Source: Tolypeutes matacus (Eukaryota; Chordata; Mammalia; Cingulata; Chlamyphoridae). Taken from it: DNA of 64,000 nt. The stretch is taken from the NCBI GenBank assembly GCA_026826555.1, contig JAKSZT010054565.1, positions 9,692,608 through 9,756,607 of the forward strand. Reading direction: 5' to 3'. Positions 34,660 through 47,199 of the stretch are shown here, piece after piece. The translations under genes were made by a program, and so were the position numbers. The notes under the pieces were generated by a model that saw only the letters and a program-made list of their open reading frames with translations, was not told where the DNA came from and ran no database searches. Numbering within the stretch: position 1 is the stretch's first letter; the number at the start of each line of letters is the position of its first letter.

Positions 34660-34915
34660 AGATTGGCTAATACACATGGACTGGGCATAAGGAGACAAAC
34701 CTAGCTTGGTCCAGAGGAAAATAAAATTCCAATCCCAGGACTGACGGGTCCTGTGAGACCTCTCAGAACCTCAGCTTCCTTTCCCTTGTAAAGATAAGTA
34801 ACTATCTGTCTTGGCAAGCTCATAGGGTTGTAGAGGGGACCAAGTGGGAAACGAGTGAGTGTGAAAGTGCCTTGTAAACCAGAAATGCTGCAGCAATGAG
34901 AGTGCTAGACAAATG
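34660..34915 (+). mobile_element. MIR SINE
   Basis: Diverged MIR order: CTCAGAACCTCAGCTTCC, GCTCATAGGGTTGTAGAGG and AAAGTGCCTTGTAAACCAG. Confidence 0.65.
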
Positions 34916-35924
34916 TTTTCAAAATTGGCTGAATTCTTCTCTCTCCCCAGACCTCCAAATACCAATAAATCATTTTGTGGAGGTGGCAGGTAGAGAAATG
35001 TTTATGCAAATTGGGTCTTGATTAGATGCAAAAAAATGTTGACTGCTTTTTGAGGGTTCATTTTTATCAGAGGGTTTTGTTTGCACATTAGATGCACACA
35101 ATGTGATTTACACCATTGGCTTCACCCTGTCTTATTTGCCTTAATGTAATTGTCTGTTCAGATCCACTGATGGTGAAAATTGCATTTGTCCTTATCAGCA
35201 GAGATGTTCTAAAAATGAGAAGTTCAAAGAAGGCAGAGGCTTTAATGCAGGGAGAGTGTGTTTGTTTTATTATTTCTTTTGAAATAGTCTTACCCCCTGC
35301 AAAAGGATAATCTCTTTGCAGAACACCAAATGGATGGCTTACGTAACCCCTAACCAGGGAAGTTGCTGAAAAAGTGGCCTAATTTAGAATCTCTGTCAGT
35401 TCAGGAGTGTTCTTGGGTAACCTTGGAAGATTTGGGGGATTTTCAGAGAAACCCACAACGTGTAACTCTAAGCTCTTCCTTTACTGTGAAGCACTTCTGG
35501 GAATTTATGCTCCCATCCTGGAGGTCAGGATGAAGGGACTGGCAGAAAAAGCTGGGGTGCTGAGGTCCATTCACTACCCACACCAAGGGCTACATAAATA
35601 TCTGTTTAACCTAACTTCCCTTTTCAGGCTCATGTGGACCATCATCACGTGTATTTTGTAGAGGAAATGGCCCTCATTTGAGAACAGCACATAGGACAAC
35701 AGAGTTTGGATGTGGGGAGAGGAGTGGCATTTCCACAATCTGGAGTGGGTTCTCCTTGTTACGTTTCAGTATTGAACGTCCTTGTTTATAGGGTTCTCCG
35801 CATTTACTTTCTGCCTTGATACCAAACTCTTTTCTGAAGCTATTTACCTTCTTTAGGATATGGGGCTATAGTTTCACAGGCTGTCAAGTAAGTATAGGTT
35901 TACCAGACTAAATAAACTAAAGAC
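34916..35924. other. Unique sequence; possible conserved regulatory stretch
   Basis: AT-rich unique DNA that includes an exact POU-octamer ATGCAAAT at 35004-35011. There is no recognised repeat or gene. Confidence 0.4.
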
Positions 35925-36125
35925 AATAGCCAGCATTCATTGTGTGCCCCTGTGCCAGGCTCTGCTAAGGGCTCGGCATGCATCAGCTCATTTAATTCTC
36001 ACAACCACTCTCTGAGGTTGGTTCTGTTGTCATTATTCCTGTGATTCAGAGCAGATAAGTAGCTGGTCCCAGGTGATGTGGCTGATTGTTGGGCAGCTGG
36101 GACTTGAAGCCTGACATCATTCTCT
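35925..36125 (-). mobile_element. MIR SINE
   Basis: Minus-strand MIR order: CAGCATTCATTGTGTGCCCC, TGTGCCAGGCTCTGCTAAGG, TCATTTAATTCTCACAACCA and GGGCAGCTGGGACTTGAAGC. Confidence 0.85.
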
Positions 36126-37034
36126 GAAGCAGTGGTCTTAATGATGCCAGCAGCTTCTCGGCACATTTTGGAAATACAGTGGACTGTGAAATGTCCCTGG
36201 AGGTGGACCCTGGGGATAGATGCTTTCAGAAGGTCCCGCTCAGCTCTGGTTAAGAACCAGGGCTCCAGGGCAGTCCCGCTGGTATTTCATAAACTTGCCT
36301 GGCCCCAGAATAAGCATTTGTTATCAATACAAATTTATTTAAAATAAAAATCTCCACAAGAGCACCTGAGAAAGTTTATTGTAAGAGAATAGTTGTCCTG
36401 ATGCTCACCCAAGGACTGTGCATCTAAAGATGCTTGGTAAGAATGCGCTGAATGAATTAGATGATTCACGTGAAATGTCATTTTTGCGATTTGCTGTGGA
36501 GAATGCTTTGAACTAAGACCAGGATTCCTATTCTGCTCTGCCCTCACCAGCTAGGCGGCCTCTGACAAGTAATTTCTTCTTACCAAGTTCAATTTTCGCA
36601 GATGTAAAATTGAAAGTGGGTAAGAGGATCCTTTCTGGCTCTCACATCTTTGAAAACTGAATATTCGCTACATGCTCCTTTAGGCGAAACATCCAAACAC
36701 AGAATTGCAGGCTTTGCTTTGGATGCCCCAACATGAAATTGAATTTTTAGGGGAAACACCTTAATTTTCTATGAAACAGGGAATTTTTGTTCATGGGAGT
36801 TCTTTTTCTTATGAATCTCTAAACATTGACAAAGCAGTTGTCCCACCCAGGATTAACTTCTGGTTCAAAGCCTGACCTACAGGATAAATATTGTAGATAT
36901 TATTAACCACTTTTCCCTTTGGGACCAGAGGATGAACTTGTTCCTCTCTATCTGGGAGAAGCTGGGGTGATGGACAAAGGAAGTTACAGCCATGCCCTAA
37001 CTTGAAGAGTCCCTCAATTTCTCATCCATGGCCT
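36126..37034. other. Unique sequence with a weak MIR trace
   Basis: A diverged MIR-like piece (plus) may lie at about 36510-36650. Nothing else is recognised. Confidence 0.35.
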
Positions 37035-37170
37035 CACCTGACCTCCACACAGATCTGTAGGGTGGGCAGGTCAGACAGAGTCACCTCATCTGACAGCTGA
37101 GGAAACTGAGGTCAAGGAGGTCCCACAGCTACTTAATAGCCAAGTTGGAGCTGCTTTCCCGAGTCCATCA
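37035..37170 (-). mobile_element. MIR SINE fragment
   Basis: GACAGCTGAGGAAACTGAGG and CACAGCTACTTAATAGCCAA are minus-strand MIR phrases. Confidence 0.7.
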
Positions 37171-37179
37171 ATGTGGGTG

Positions 37180-37312
37180 ACGGTTTCCCTGAATAGAATA
37201 TAAGTACCCCAGAGAAGAGCTTGGCCTTTCTTATTCATCCCCAGCACCTACAACAGTGTCTGGCACACAGTGGGCACTAGTAATTATTTGTTGAATGAAT
37301 AAATGAGTCTGG
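37180..37312 (+). mobile_element. L2 LINE 3' end
   Basis: The classical L2 terminus is present: CCCAGCACCTACAACAGTG, CTGGCACACAGTGGGCAC and TTGTTGAATGAATAAATGA. Confidence 0.85.
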
Positions 37313-38286
37313 TCATCACTCACTGACCATATGACTTTGTTTCTCTGGAAGTTTAAAGTGGCGCAAGGTAGTTTGTGGTGTTTGGAGAATCGTTTTTATC
37401 ACCATGGTCATTTTTATTCCTCACATGGTTGCTATTAAGTCCTTCCTTTTGGAATGTCATTGAAATGCTGTGAGAGCAGAAGTTCATATTGTGAGAGTTA
37501 CTAGAGGTACACCAACTGCCCTTGAGAAATTTCCATCTCTGCATGGTTGGTGAATAAAAGGGGAAAACTTCTTCCTTCCAGAAGCTCCTGATGAAAGCTC
37601 AATGCAGAAAGTGGCAGTGCCATAAAACTGTTAGCTTTCGGGGACAGGTTGGCTTGGTGGAAAAGAAAACAGAAATTGCCTCGTGTTCTTCCCAGGAATG
37701 TGATAAATCCTCATGAGATGGCAGATGGAAAAGCCCTTTGAAGAGAGAACCACGTGCTTTATGGATACAAAGCAGTGCCATTGCTACTTATTATACCAGA
37801 AGCTCTGCATTGGGACCAGCAGATGAGTTTTGTTCCACCTGCAGTGTTTTTAAGTTAACTTCATCACCAACACTTTGAAAAATAAATGGATTTCAAATAA
37901 AATTTGTGTTTCTAATTCTCTTGAATCCTGGGTCTACATCCTTCCATGGCCAACAATTGGTTGGAGCTAAGTAGCGTCTGTAGTTTCTCCCTGACCTGGA
38001 GGCCATTGCTTTTCCTATAGTAGAGAAATTATTTTCTGTATCAGGGGCAGGTATTGTTGGTGCTCAGCTCACATCCCTTGGGTGCTTCCCATCCCCATGC
38101 ATAACAGCCACATACTTCCTCTTGCAATCATCTGGACTTCTGTGCCCCAGGTGTTTCTTTGGCCACCTGAGCATGCTCAGCTTACTCACAGAGTGGATTA
38201 GAAATATCAGGGAGATGCCCGTGGGAGCACCTTTCAAAGAATGCTGCATGGGAGTTGATGGATAAATACATGAACTCTGAAGCACT
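37313..38286. other. Unique non-coding sequence
   Basis: I recognise no repeat or gene. Confidence 0.35.
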
Positions 38287-38294
38287 GTCTAAGT

Positions 38295-38520
38295 CAGGGG
38301 TTCTTAACCGTTTTTGTTCCCTTTGCCAGTCAGGTGAAATGAACACTACTGTAATTTATTTATTGCATGTGTTCATAAGTGAAGGAAATGCTAGATTTCA
38401 GTTAGAGGTCAGAGAAAATAAAGATAATAAGTTGATTTTTTTCAATTCAAGCTCATGGACCCACTGAAATCTTTCCATGGACCCCTTGGGGGTCTGTGGA
38501 CCCCTGGTTAGGAACCCCTG
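38295..38520. mobile_element. hAT-Charlie-like non-autonomous DNA transposon
   Basis: Terminal inverted repeats CAGGGGTTCTTAACC (38295) and GGTTAGGAACCCCTG (ending 38520) flank a 226-bp body with no coding capacity. An 8-bp duplication (GTCTAAGT / GCCTAAGT, one mismatch) flanks it. That matches the 8-bp target duplication of hAT elements. Confidence 0.85.
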
Positions 38521-38528
38521 GCCTAAGT

Positions 38529-39254
38529 CCCCAGCAGTCTTGGACCCCATTGGTCCCCAGTGTTAACCTGCTCATGGATGCTCCCTGTAGTAACTCCCTT
38601 CCCTTCCCTGTCTCACTTCCCCACTGTCCTCCTGGCTTTCCTGGGCACCTCTGGAATACGCTACTTGCACCTAAATCATTGTCTCAAGATCCTTTTCTGG
38701 AGGATGCCAACCTAAGACAGTGTGCTTGATTCCATTCAAAATGGGAAATACAAGAAAGGTCTTGTAGCAGACCTGTGCCCTGGCTGACATTTCCTGCTCT
38801 AGCATCCTCTCAGATCACCACCTCGGTGATGCTCAAGAAGGCAGGAGGCAGACCACCCTTCCCAGACAAGAGCAGCCTTGGACAACACTGAGCAGCATTC
38901 AGTTTGTCTTTAGGATCCTTGTGCCTTGAGCTGATACCTCCTAATGTCCAGGACTCTCAGGAGGCTGTTGCATCTGGACAGTGTCCCTCGACCCCCAGCG
39001 CTGACTGTGAGCACGAAAGCAACCTGCATATTAAGAAAATTCATGCCAGGGTGCCAATGAATCCAATACAGCTGCTGTGACAAAAATGCCACTTATCCCA
39101 GCATTCCTGCTCCTGGTCAAAGGACCTGGCTCTTCATTGTAAGGAGTCATTTCTGTCCTGATCTCAGTCTGTGATGTTTGGGGGATGGGGTTGGAATTTG
39201 AACCCAGCTCTGTCCACAGTCAAAGCTTTTTGGGCTTTTAGCCACTACTGTGAG
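38529..39254. other. Unique non-coding sequence
   Basis: I recognise no repeat or gene. Confidence 0.35.
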
Positions 39255-39480
39255 GTGGCTGACAGCACAGGTTCAAGAATAAGTTCAGTTTGGGTTCACA
39301 TCCAGACCACACCTCTTACTGGCTGGGAGCCTGAGCTAAGTCCCTGTCACCTTTCTGAGCCGTGGTTCCCTCATCTCTCTCCTGGGTTGCTATGGAAGTT
39401 TAAATTTTATACTGATCAGAAAGCTCTTGGCACAGTACTGAGCTCATTGAAAGTGCTCAACAAACAGTAATTATTTAAAT
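39255..39480 (+). mobile_element. MIR SINE
   Basis: MIR order with GGGTTCACATCCAGACCACA, TTACTGGCTGGGAGCCTGAG and the tail CTTGGCACAGTACTGAGCTC. Confidence 0.75.
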
Positions 39481-40329
39481 TGTTAAGATTTAGTTGGCTG
39501 AAGAAAAGTGGCCTGAGTATGGACACACAATCTGAGATAGAGTCTGATCTGTACACTGGGTACTGTTGGAGAACTCAGTCTCTTTTTGGTTACTTCCCTT
39601 CTATCCCCATCTCCCCTTGTGTGTGTGTGTGTGTATAAGTGTGTGTATAGAAGTCACAATCCATTGGACACACTTCCTGAGGCTTAGCTAAATGAGCTCC
39701 CTGTCAGAAACTTACATGTGGCAACCAGGAATTGAGGCATCAAATAATACTTAATTTCACTTCTCTCTAAATATTATTGAATTCCATTCCCAGCAACTTT
39801 TCTTTTCGATTTGCTCTTTTTGAGACAATTCAAGTGGAAAAAGAAATAGCTTAGACACAAGTAAAAGAACCTCATTCTACAAAAAAAACTTCTTTAGCTA
39901 AATGCAAGGACTAGGCGATTTTGTTTTTTTTTTTAATGTACATTATTTAGGATAATGATTATCCTACACATCTTTTGTTTATCTTATTTTTGGAGACTGT
40001 TCTTACCATTCCTCCTCAGGAGAGAGTTTTTAGCTCCATAGAGGATGAATTTTTTCCACTTATCTCGTGATTACTAGGTATGAAAATCCCCTTTGGTAAG
40101 AGGTTCCACCTTTAATGGTCTCTTCAATGCACAGTTTTCTGTAAATATTGCATAAGATTATTCAGGGGAAAGTAATGTTCTTTTTTCTCTCTGAATCATC
40201 CAAACACCACTCAGATGACTGTACCTGCTGAGTCACAGCTTGTGGATCTACAGAGCTGATGTGGATTCCAGGTCTGAACACCTCTCTCATTTAGACTTCC
40301 AAATTCTTTGCTCTAATGGCATTTTCAAC
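39481..40329. other. Unique sequence with a GT microsatellite
   Basis: A (GT)n tract lies at 39618-39648. The rest is unassigned. Confidence 0.45.
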
Positions 40330-40545
40330 ATAACCCAGAAGTCAGGCTCTCCCACTTAATAGCTGAGTGACCTTGGGCAAGTTATTTAACTTCTCTCAGG
40401 CTCATTTTCCTTATCTGTAAAATGGAGATAATATCAGCATCTACCTATTAGGGCTCTTGAGAGGATTAAGTGAATTAAAACATGCAATGTACTTACAAGA
40501 GTGCCTGGCCCATAATAAGTATTTCATATGTCAACTTATTATTAT
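40330..40545 (+). mobile_element. MIR SINE
   Basis: Well-preserved MIR: GAGTGACCTTGGGCAAGTTA, CTTATCTGTAAAATGGAGAT, GAGAGGATTAAGTGAATTAA and AGTGCCTGGCCCATAATAAG. Confidence 0.92.
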
Positions 40546-40664
40546 CAGCACCATCACTCAACTCAGGTGGTCTCTCTACTTTCAGCATAGACAGGGATGA
40601 TCTTAAATATAGTTCTCCATGTTTGGAATCCCTCTACAACAATCCAAAGTACAAGTGGACTTCA

Positions 40665-40800
40665 TTAGTTTGCTTACCTGTATAGGGGTAATAATAGCAT
40701 TTTCTTTACATATTGTGAGGATTGAATGAGTTCGTGAATGTAAGGTGATTAGCACAATGCCTGGCACAAAGGAAGTGGCTAATAAATGCTATCAGTCTTA
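40665..40800 (+). mobile_element. MIR SINE, 3' part
   Basis: TTGTGAGGATTGAATGAGTT and CACAATGCCTGGCACAAAGG are MIR 3' phrases. It lies just after another MIR. Confidence 0.8.
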
Positions 40801-41194
40801 CTAGATGCCTTGCTTTCAGCTTAGTTCTTTAAGGAAGTTAAAATACGTAAAGCAGAAAATAGGTTATCACATATTTCAAGGTAAGGCCCACCAACGTTGT
40901 GCCGATTTCAGGGGGTTGTGTGCCTTGCCTGTACCGTCCAAATGTCTCTAGAGCCCTTGGGAGCACCTCTGTTGGAGGCTTTGTTTACTGTGGCAGTTAG
41001 TGAGATCTGTCTGAGATGAGCATAAGTGTTAATCTCTGGAATGACCTCCCAACTCACTTTGAAATCTCTTAGCCATAAAAATTCTTTTGTATTTAATGTT
41101 CTCCCTTTGGACAAGGTCTTTTTTCAAATGCACTGCTGGTTGGCTCTTAGTATTAATCCCTCAGTGCCAGGGAAGCTCTGGCACTTTCAATGTT

Positions 41195-41268
41195 TCTGGC
41201 TATATGCCTAGTAGTGGGATTGCTGCATAATATGGCAATTCTATACTTAACTTCCTATAACATTCCTT
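41195..41268 (-). mobile_element. Short L1 ORF2 fragment
   Basis: GCTATATGCCTAGTAGTGGG and the following text match antisense L1 ORF2 C-terminal sequence. Confidence 0.6.
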
Positions 41269-42345
41269 CTTTCTTCCCCATTATTTTGTAAATTTTCTCT
41301 CCAGTCTTGATGATGGAAGTTCCCAATAGCTCCGTAGTTAAAGAACAGAGGAACTTTAGGGAATCCAAAGATTAATTCCTCAAGAAAACTGAAGTCATTA
41401 ACAAACTCTCTAAGTTGTCTATTTCCCAGGAGAGATCGTCTTTAGAAGTGGCCACTTCTTCCCAATCAAACTTCCTGTTTAGTTCAGAGAGTTGTCAGTT
41501 GTGATTTCTAAACTACTGATATGGTGTATCAGCTAATTATATTACTGCACATTGCCAGTTGCAAGGCTAAAGCCAGTCAAGTGATTTATTATTATCCTCT
41601 TAAAGAACAATTCACCGCAAAATATTATTGATTTGATTTTTCGAAAAAGGTAGGAGTGAAATTATTTAAGTAAGATTATGTCAAAGCATGGCTCTGCTTT
41701 TCCCTTTTGGCCCTTTTCATTTCAAATATGAAAAGGTTCCTCTTGGGAAAATGTAAAGATACTAGTTTGTCTCCATTTTTGCCAAATACAAGTTTTATTT
41801 CATCACCCTACTTCTGATCCATATTGTAACTGTGCTATCAGGGCTCTTTTTTACAGGAAAAATTTAACCCAGTAAAGTCCATACTAGAGTTAGCTGTGCT
41901 TAATTTTATGCTCAGAATTCCAAGGAGTGGCCACACTCTAGGTAGGGACTTTGGGTGCATTAGCTCTTTATTTATTCATTCAACTCATTCATTCACTCCA
42001 TATTAATCAAACTCCTATTTGTGCAAGATACTGCGATAGGGGCTGAATGTTTAATTAAAGAACAGACAAAGTTATGTCTTTTGCTGAAAGTCCTTGAGCA
42101 ATGGAAGATTATCAGTAAAAACTAAATGACTTGGGGCCACTAAATTTCATTTGTTGGTCCTTGGAACATGGTCCCTCCTCTTGCTTGCAAAACCTAAACT
42201 GTCCTTTAAACCTTTGGTCATATCAGGTCTCTTCCTTAAGGCTTTCCTTCTATATTCCATTCCTTACTCAGAATTCTTTTTATTGTTTTTTTTCCCACTT
42301 GATCTTTCTCTGAAAAGTCTGTACTATACAATTCAATGTTTAATC
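41269..42345. other. Mostly unique sequence
   Basis: Faint old-repeat text (TTTATTTATTCATTCAACTC) is at about 41970-42110. No gene is recognised. Confidence 0.35.
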
Positions 42346-42359
42346 AAATATATATTCTT

Positions 42360-43034
42360 TTTATTTTTTTCTATTGCATTTTTAGTTTTATTTTTAAAGA
42401 AGCTTTAGATGACATAAATGTTACATTGAAAATACAGGGGATTCACATATACACCCCCACACACACATTTTACACCATTAACAACACATTTCATTAGTGT
42501 AGTACATTTGTTACAATTGATGAACACATATTGAAGTATTGCTACTAACCATGGTCTATAGTTTACATTATTGTTTACACTTTGCACTACACAGTTTTAT
42601 AGGTTTTGACAAAATGTATAAGGGCTTGTATCAGTCATTGCAATGTCATGCAGAACAATTCCAATGTCCCACAAATGCCCCTCTTCCTATGTTACACCTA
42701 TTCTTCCCTCTTCCTCCCCTCAGGACCTCTGGAGACCACTGCCTTTATATCAATGTTACAAATTCTTCTATTACTAAAATAATAATAAGTCTACTTTTGA
42801 CCATAGTTGCATTCCTCCCTTATGTTTGTTCATTCCTCAATCTTGAGGATGTGGGGATGCTTCCAATTGAGAGGACAGATGGGCAGATGGATGAAACTCT
42901 CTTGCTTGCAGTTGTAGATATTCTCTGTTTTGGGAGATGGGTGTTGTCCATCATCATCCTTTTGTTAGTTGTCCTGGGCAAGTACTATAAACTGGAGAGT
43001 AGGTGTTGGCTGCAACTCTGCTGAGATTCAGGGT
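42360..43034 (-). mobile_element. 5'-truncated L1/HAL1 3'UTR copy with TSD
   Basis: The reverse complement of the same 3'UTR as 28190-28945. It is flanked by AAATATATATTCTT (42346-42359) and AAATATGTATTCTT (43035-43048), 13 of 14 identical. The 161-codon plus frame inside it is antisense to the element and not a gene. Confidence 0.9.
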
Positions 43035-43230
43035 AAATATGTATTCTTATTTACATATTACCCTATTTCCTAAATAGATTGCAATTTTTTTCACAGCATG
43101 GACCATATCTTCTACTGTTTTGTTCCAAAACATCCTCCACCTCTATGTCTTGCATAGAGCAAACATAACTGGAATTATGTGACCTACTGGTAATATTTCT
43201 GAGATGATCTGATTTGTCTACAAGAGTCTG

Positions 43231-43517
43231 CTCACATCCATCATCCACCCATCTATCTTCCCATCATCCATCCCTCCATCTAGCCACCATCCATCCATTC
43301 ATCTATCTATTCACCATCCGTTCATCTACTCGCTGTCCCTTTATCCATCTACCACCTATCCATCCACTATCATCCATATACCCATCNNNNNNNNNNTCTA
43401 CCTATCCTTGAACCATCCATCCATCCACCTACCCATTTATCCACCTACCATTTATTCACCTATCCATCCATCCACCCACCCACCCACCATCCATCTATCC
43501 ATCCATTCATCCATCCA
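43231..43517. repeat. CATC tetranucleotide satellite with assembly gap
   Basis: Imperfect (CATC)n/(CCAT)n units. The run is broken by ten Ns at 43387-43396. It has no CRISPR character, since there are no unique spacers. Confidence 0.95.
43387..43396. other. Assembly gap (10 N)
   Basis: Ten consecutive Ns in the tetranucleotide array. The true length is unknown. Confidence 0.99.
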
Positions 43518-45479
43518 GTAAAAGTTTATTAAACAGCTCAATGCTAGGCAAACTCCATAGTTTTTTAATCCTTTTATTTTATGGTTAATATTAATTATTG
43601 TATAAAAAAATCAAGAGAGAGAATCAGCACTGAAAGTAGATGTTAGAAACAGGATCAAGTACAGATAATTGACCTTGATGACATTTGCTATTTCCTCCCA
43701 CCCAGATATTCTCTTATTCCTAGAAGGCAGAATAAGTCATTTTGTAAACATTCAGGCAACCAAAATTTTTGTGTAGCATTTTTGACTGAGAATTACTAAT
43801 CTCTGCTTCCTAATAGTTTAGTAGTCAAAGGATATCTATAATTTAAGCCATTTAACTTGCTTTCATAATGTATCTTTTAGAAGCAAACAATTTATGCTAA
43901 TACAATTGTTATATTAAAAATGGTACTAATTTAAGCCTTCTAAGAATACAAATGTACTGCTCCTAACTGTTCTGTTATCATTAGTCACACACAAGAGAAC
44001 ATGACACAAAGTAGGTATTTTGTCTTTTGGAAACAAACACAGCTTGAGAGAACAAAAGACTGCACATCAATTCCCTGAGGAAAAAATGTCAGCCAAATGG
44101 AGTGTATCCTATAAAACATTAGTGATAAAAGGAAGGTGGGAGAGAAGGAGAGACAGATAGAGGATATGGGACGGAGAGAGAAAGAGGGAGAGAGAGGGAA
44201 GGAAAAAGGTTTTCTGAATGGCTAGGGAAACAAAAAAGGAAGAGAAAGAACCCGAGAAGAAGGGAGTGTACCACGATCCTGTGTGGGAGGTGCTGAGTTG
44301 CTGCTTGGAAGAAAGAAACCCACTGAGCCAAGCCTGCTTGTTTTGGGAGGCCTGACTTCTCTGTCTCCATGAAGTTCATACCTGGGCTACTTGGGCAGTG
44401 GACTCTCTTTCAATACCTTCTTTACAAACTTGCTAATCCCTTTTCCACACTCTAAGACCCTTTCTTCACAGCGAAACATGCAATCCATTGCTGGCTCACG
44501 GAATTCAAGGCCTGCAGTAACCAAACACAATTAATTGACTTAATGCCCTCATCCACTGCCAAGCAGGTCTGGATAACAAAAGAGCCGTAACAAAGCAATG
44601 TGGCTATTAAGCACTCAGAAAATAGGACCACTGGCATCTGCTGGTGGAAGTTGTTGGCTTTAACCATATCAAAAATTATGCCAGATCCTCTCTCTAAAAT
44701 AAAACAAGAAAAGAGTTCATTTGTTATTTAGGAAGAGAGTCTTATTTATTTATTACCTTAGGAGGGAAAAAGAAGGTATTGATGGCATAAGACCACAAGT
44801 TAAAAAGAAAAAAAGTCCTATTTTGTTCTTGAAGAATCTGATTACCACACTTTGCAATGTTTGAGGAAAATATTTCAGGAGACGTTGATAATTTGCTGAG
44901 AGGAGTGTGACACGAACTTGAAAGGCGTTTCTGCAGCTTTCCCAAAACAAAAAAGAAATAAAAAGAGAGAAAATGGTTTGTTATTTTAACAGGGAGAAAT
45001 GCAAAAGGAGTCAGAATATCTTGAAAAAGAAGAGAATGGTTTGGCTTTTTAGGATGTTGTTGTGTAATTACTTTTAAATATTTAAAATGATTGCTTTGCT
45101 GAGTTTCCTTTTCCTATAGGAGATTGAGAAAAAACATTTAAAAGTAATACTTCTTCTCCCTCTTGCTCTCCAATTTATGTTTATTTATTTATTTTGCTAA
45201 ATATAGCTGTGTTTAGAAACAAAGATTGTCTTTGAAGTTCAAGCCAGAAGGTTGAAGCCTCTGAAATGGCATCCAGGGGAAAGAAAACAGCTTTGGTGAT
45301 GGCCATATCTCCAAATCTCCATATCTTTCTATCTTCCCACTGGCATTTTATTCCTTTCCCAGAGAAAAAGTTTACTTGGGTGAAGCTATTTCTTTATTGC
45401 TCTAGTGGGAAGATCAATTTGTCCCCCAAAGACTCCCTTTCTTCTTGGCCAAATGGATAGACAATTATGAAAAGTGGAA
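43518..45479. other. Unique AT-rich sequence with a purine tract
   Basis: A GA-rich tract lies at about 44133-44210. 44480-44700 contains homeodomain-like AATTAATTG text and could be conserved non-coding DNA. No gene is recognised. Confidence 0.4.
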
Positions 45480-45712
45480 TCAAATAGCACTAGGTCTGGT
45501 GCTGGGCCTGGAACCAGAGCTCTGATTTGCTCTGTGACTTCGGATAAAGTAATCAACCTCTCTGTGCTACAGTTTCCTTATGTACAAAATGGGCATAAAA
45601 ATCTTCCTACTTCATAGGGCTTTGTGAACACTCAAAGAGTTTTTATATGTAATTACTTAGAACAGTACCTGGCACAAAATTACCTCTTGGTAAATGTTAA
45701 CAATTATTGGCC
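45480..45712 (+). mobile_element. MIR SINE
   Basis: Full-order MIR: GAACCAGAGCTCTGATTTGC, ATCAACCTCTCTGTGCTACA, CTTCATAGGGCTTTGTGAAC and GAACAGTACCTGGCACAAAA. Confidence 0.88.
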
Positions 45713-45931
45713 CCCCAAATGCAGTGCCTCTTCCAGGAGGCAGATTTTGTACTAAATTCTCTGTGAGTTTCCTATTTCCAAAGCTGCTCCTGTATTGCCT
45801 TTATCATTCATATCACAAATATTTTCTTTATTATTCGCATTGCAAATCTTTGCAGCCATTGCTTTAGTGAGTGAATTTATTCTTAGTTAACTTATTTGAT
45901 GTAATTCTTATCAGTAGTCCCTGACAAATCT

Positions 45932-45963
<32 letters not shown>

Positions 45964-47199
45964 CAACATCTATCCCTGCCTTATGTTGGCTTGACTTGCT
46001 TTAGTTATTTAGATCAGCCTTTCTAGTTTGGCATTTGACACCTTTTCCTTAAGTGTTTTTCATCCCAAGAGATCTTTGAATCTTGTTTTTCACATGGATG
46101 CCCACCCCCGCAACAGTGATGAGATATTGATTCTTCTTCTTGTCATTTAACATTCTTATGGAGACTCTGGCAGCCCAGTTTACAAATGATTGCAAAAAAT
46201 GCTTTGGCAAATAGGGAGTGTTTATGATGGAGAAAGAAAAATACAGATGAAGAGAATTTCGCACCTTTCAATTGGGATCACTCCTAAGCAGCATTTTCAA
46301 TCACCACTAAAAATCTTGTTTGTCTTCTTCAATCCTGTGATTCACAAACTCCCTCACTGAGGCAGGACGGCTCATCTCTGCCCTTCCTGTGCTGCATCTT
46401 TGCCTCTGGGCCTGTCTCTCTCTTAGAGCTTAGTTTTTGCTTAAGCAGGTAGACTGGTTCTGAAACCACCACCATGGGGTTAATTTCCAGGTCCTCCACC
46501 CACAGGGCAGACACCACTCTCTGACCCTTCTGTCCGTCCCTGCAATTCATGGTCCTTCAGGGCAGAAGCCATGAGCCACAGAGCCAAGTCTAGGGCAGAT
46601 TGTATATTTCAGGGTTATTTATGAGCCCTGGGCTTGGAAGTCTAGCTAGGAGGCTTTCGCTCTGGGTCTGTTTGCCTTGCACAGCCGGTCTCTGAAGTCC
46701 AATTTGGAGATATCGAGACGTCAGGGTAATTTTCCGTCCTCTGGTGACAGTGTTATTATCGAGAAGGAAGGATGAGGGCGGCTTGCTGTGCTAATGACTG
46801 CTTCTCATTTCGGAGGCTCCAGGAGCCCAGGGAGGTGAACGGCTGTTCCCACTGTTCACAGCCTCTCCCACTCCTCTACCCGCCCCACTGCCCCCCAAGA
46901 ACTTCACCTGGAGTTCCTCCCCCTGGGGAGGTGATGTTAATGGCTTTTCCTGCAAATCCTTCTCCTTCCCGTCTCCCTGCAGGGTATAGTGTAACGGCAT
47001 CTAGATACCCCCAGGAGCTTTGAGGATTTCTTACTCCTGTTCTTGCTTCTTTATTGTGATTCTCATCTAGAATCAGTGAGTGTTGGGGGTGAAAGAGTTG
47101 CCAAGATCATGCCCTAAAAGTTTCTGCCTCTTCTATGGTCCCCACCATCCCCCTGCCCTCTCTGGGGCCAGTCACATAAACCCTCCTTCATATCCTCCA
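45713..47199. other. Unique sequence with a poly-A tract
   Basis: Twenty-two A residues lie at 45936-45957. About 46580-46850 is repeat-free with scattered CpGs and may be conserved. Coding frames there show no domain. Confidence 0.4.

Noticed and set aside
42539..43024. 161-codon plus frame
   Set aside because: It is antisense to a minus-strand L1/HAL1 3'UTR copy. Similar antisense frames appear in the 51619 and 56306 copies.
43231..43517. CRISPR-like regular array
   Set aside because: It is a tetranucleotide microsatellite without unique spacers, in a mammalian genome.
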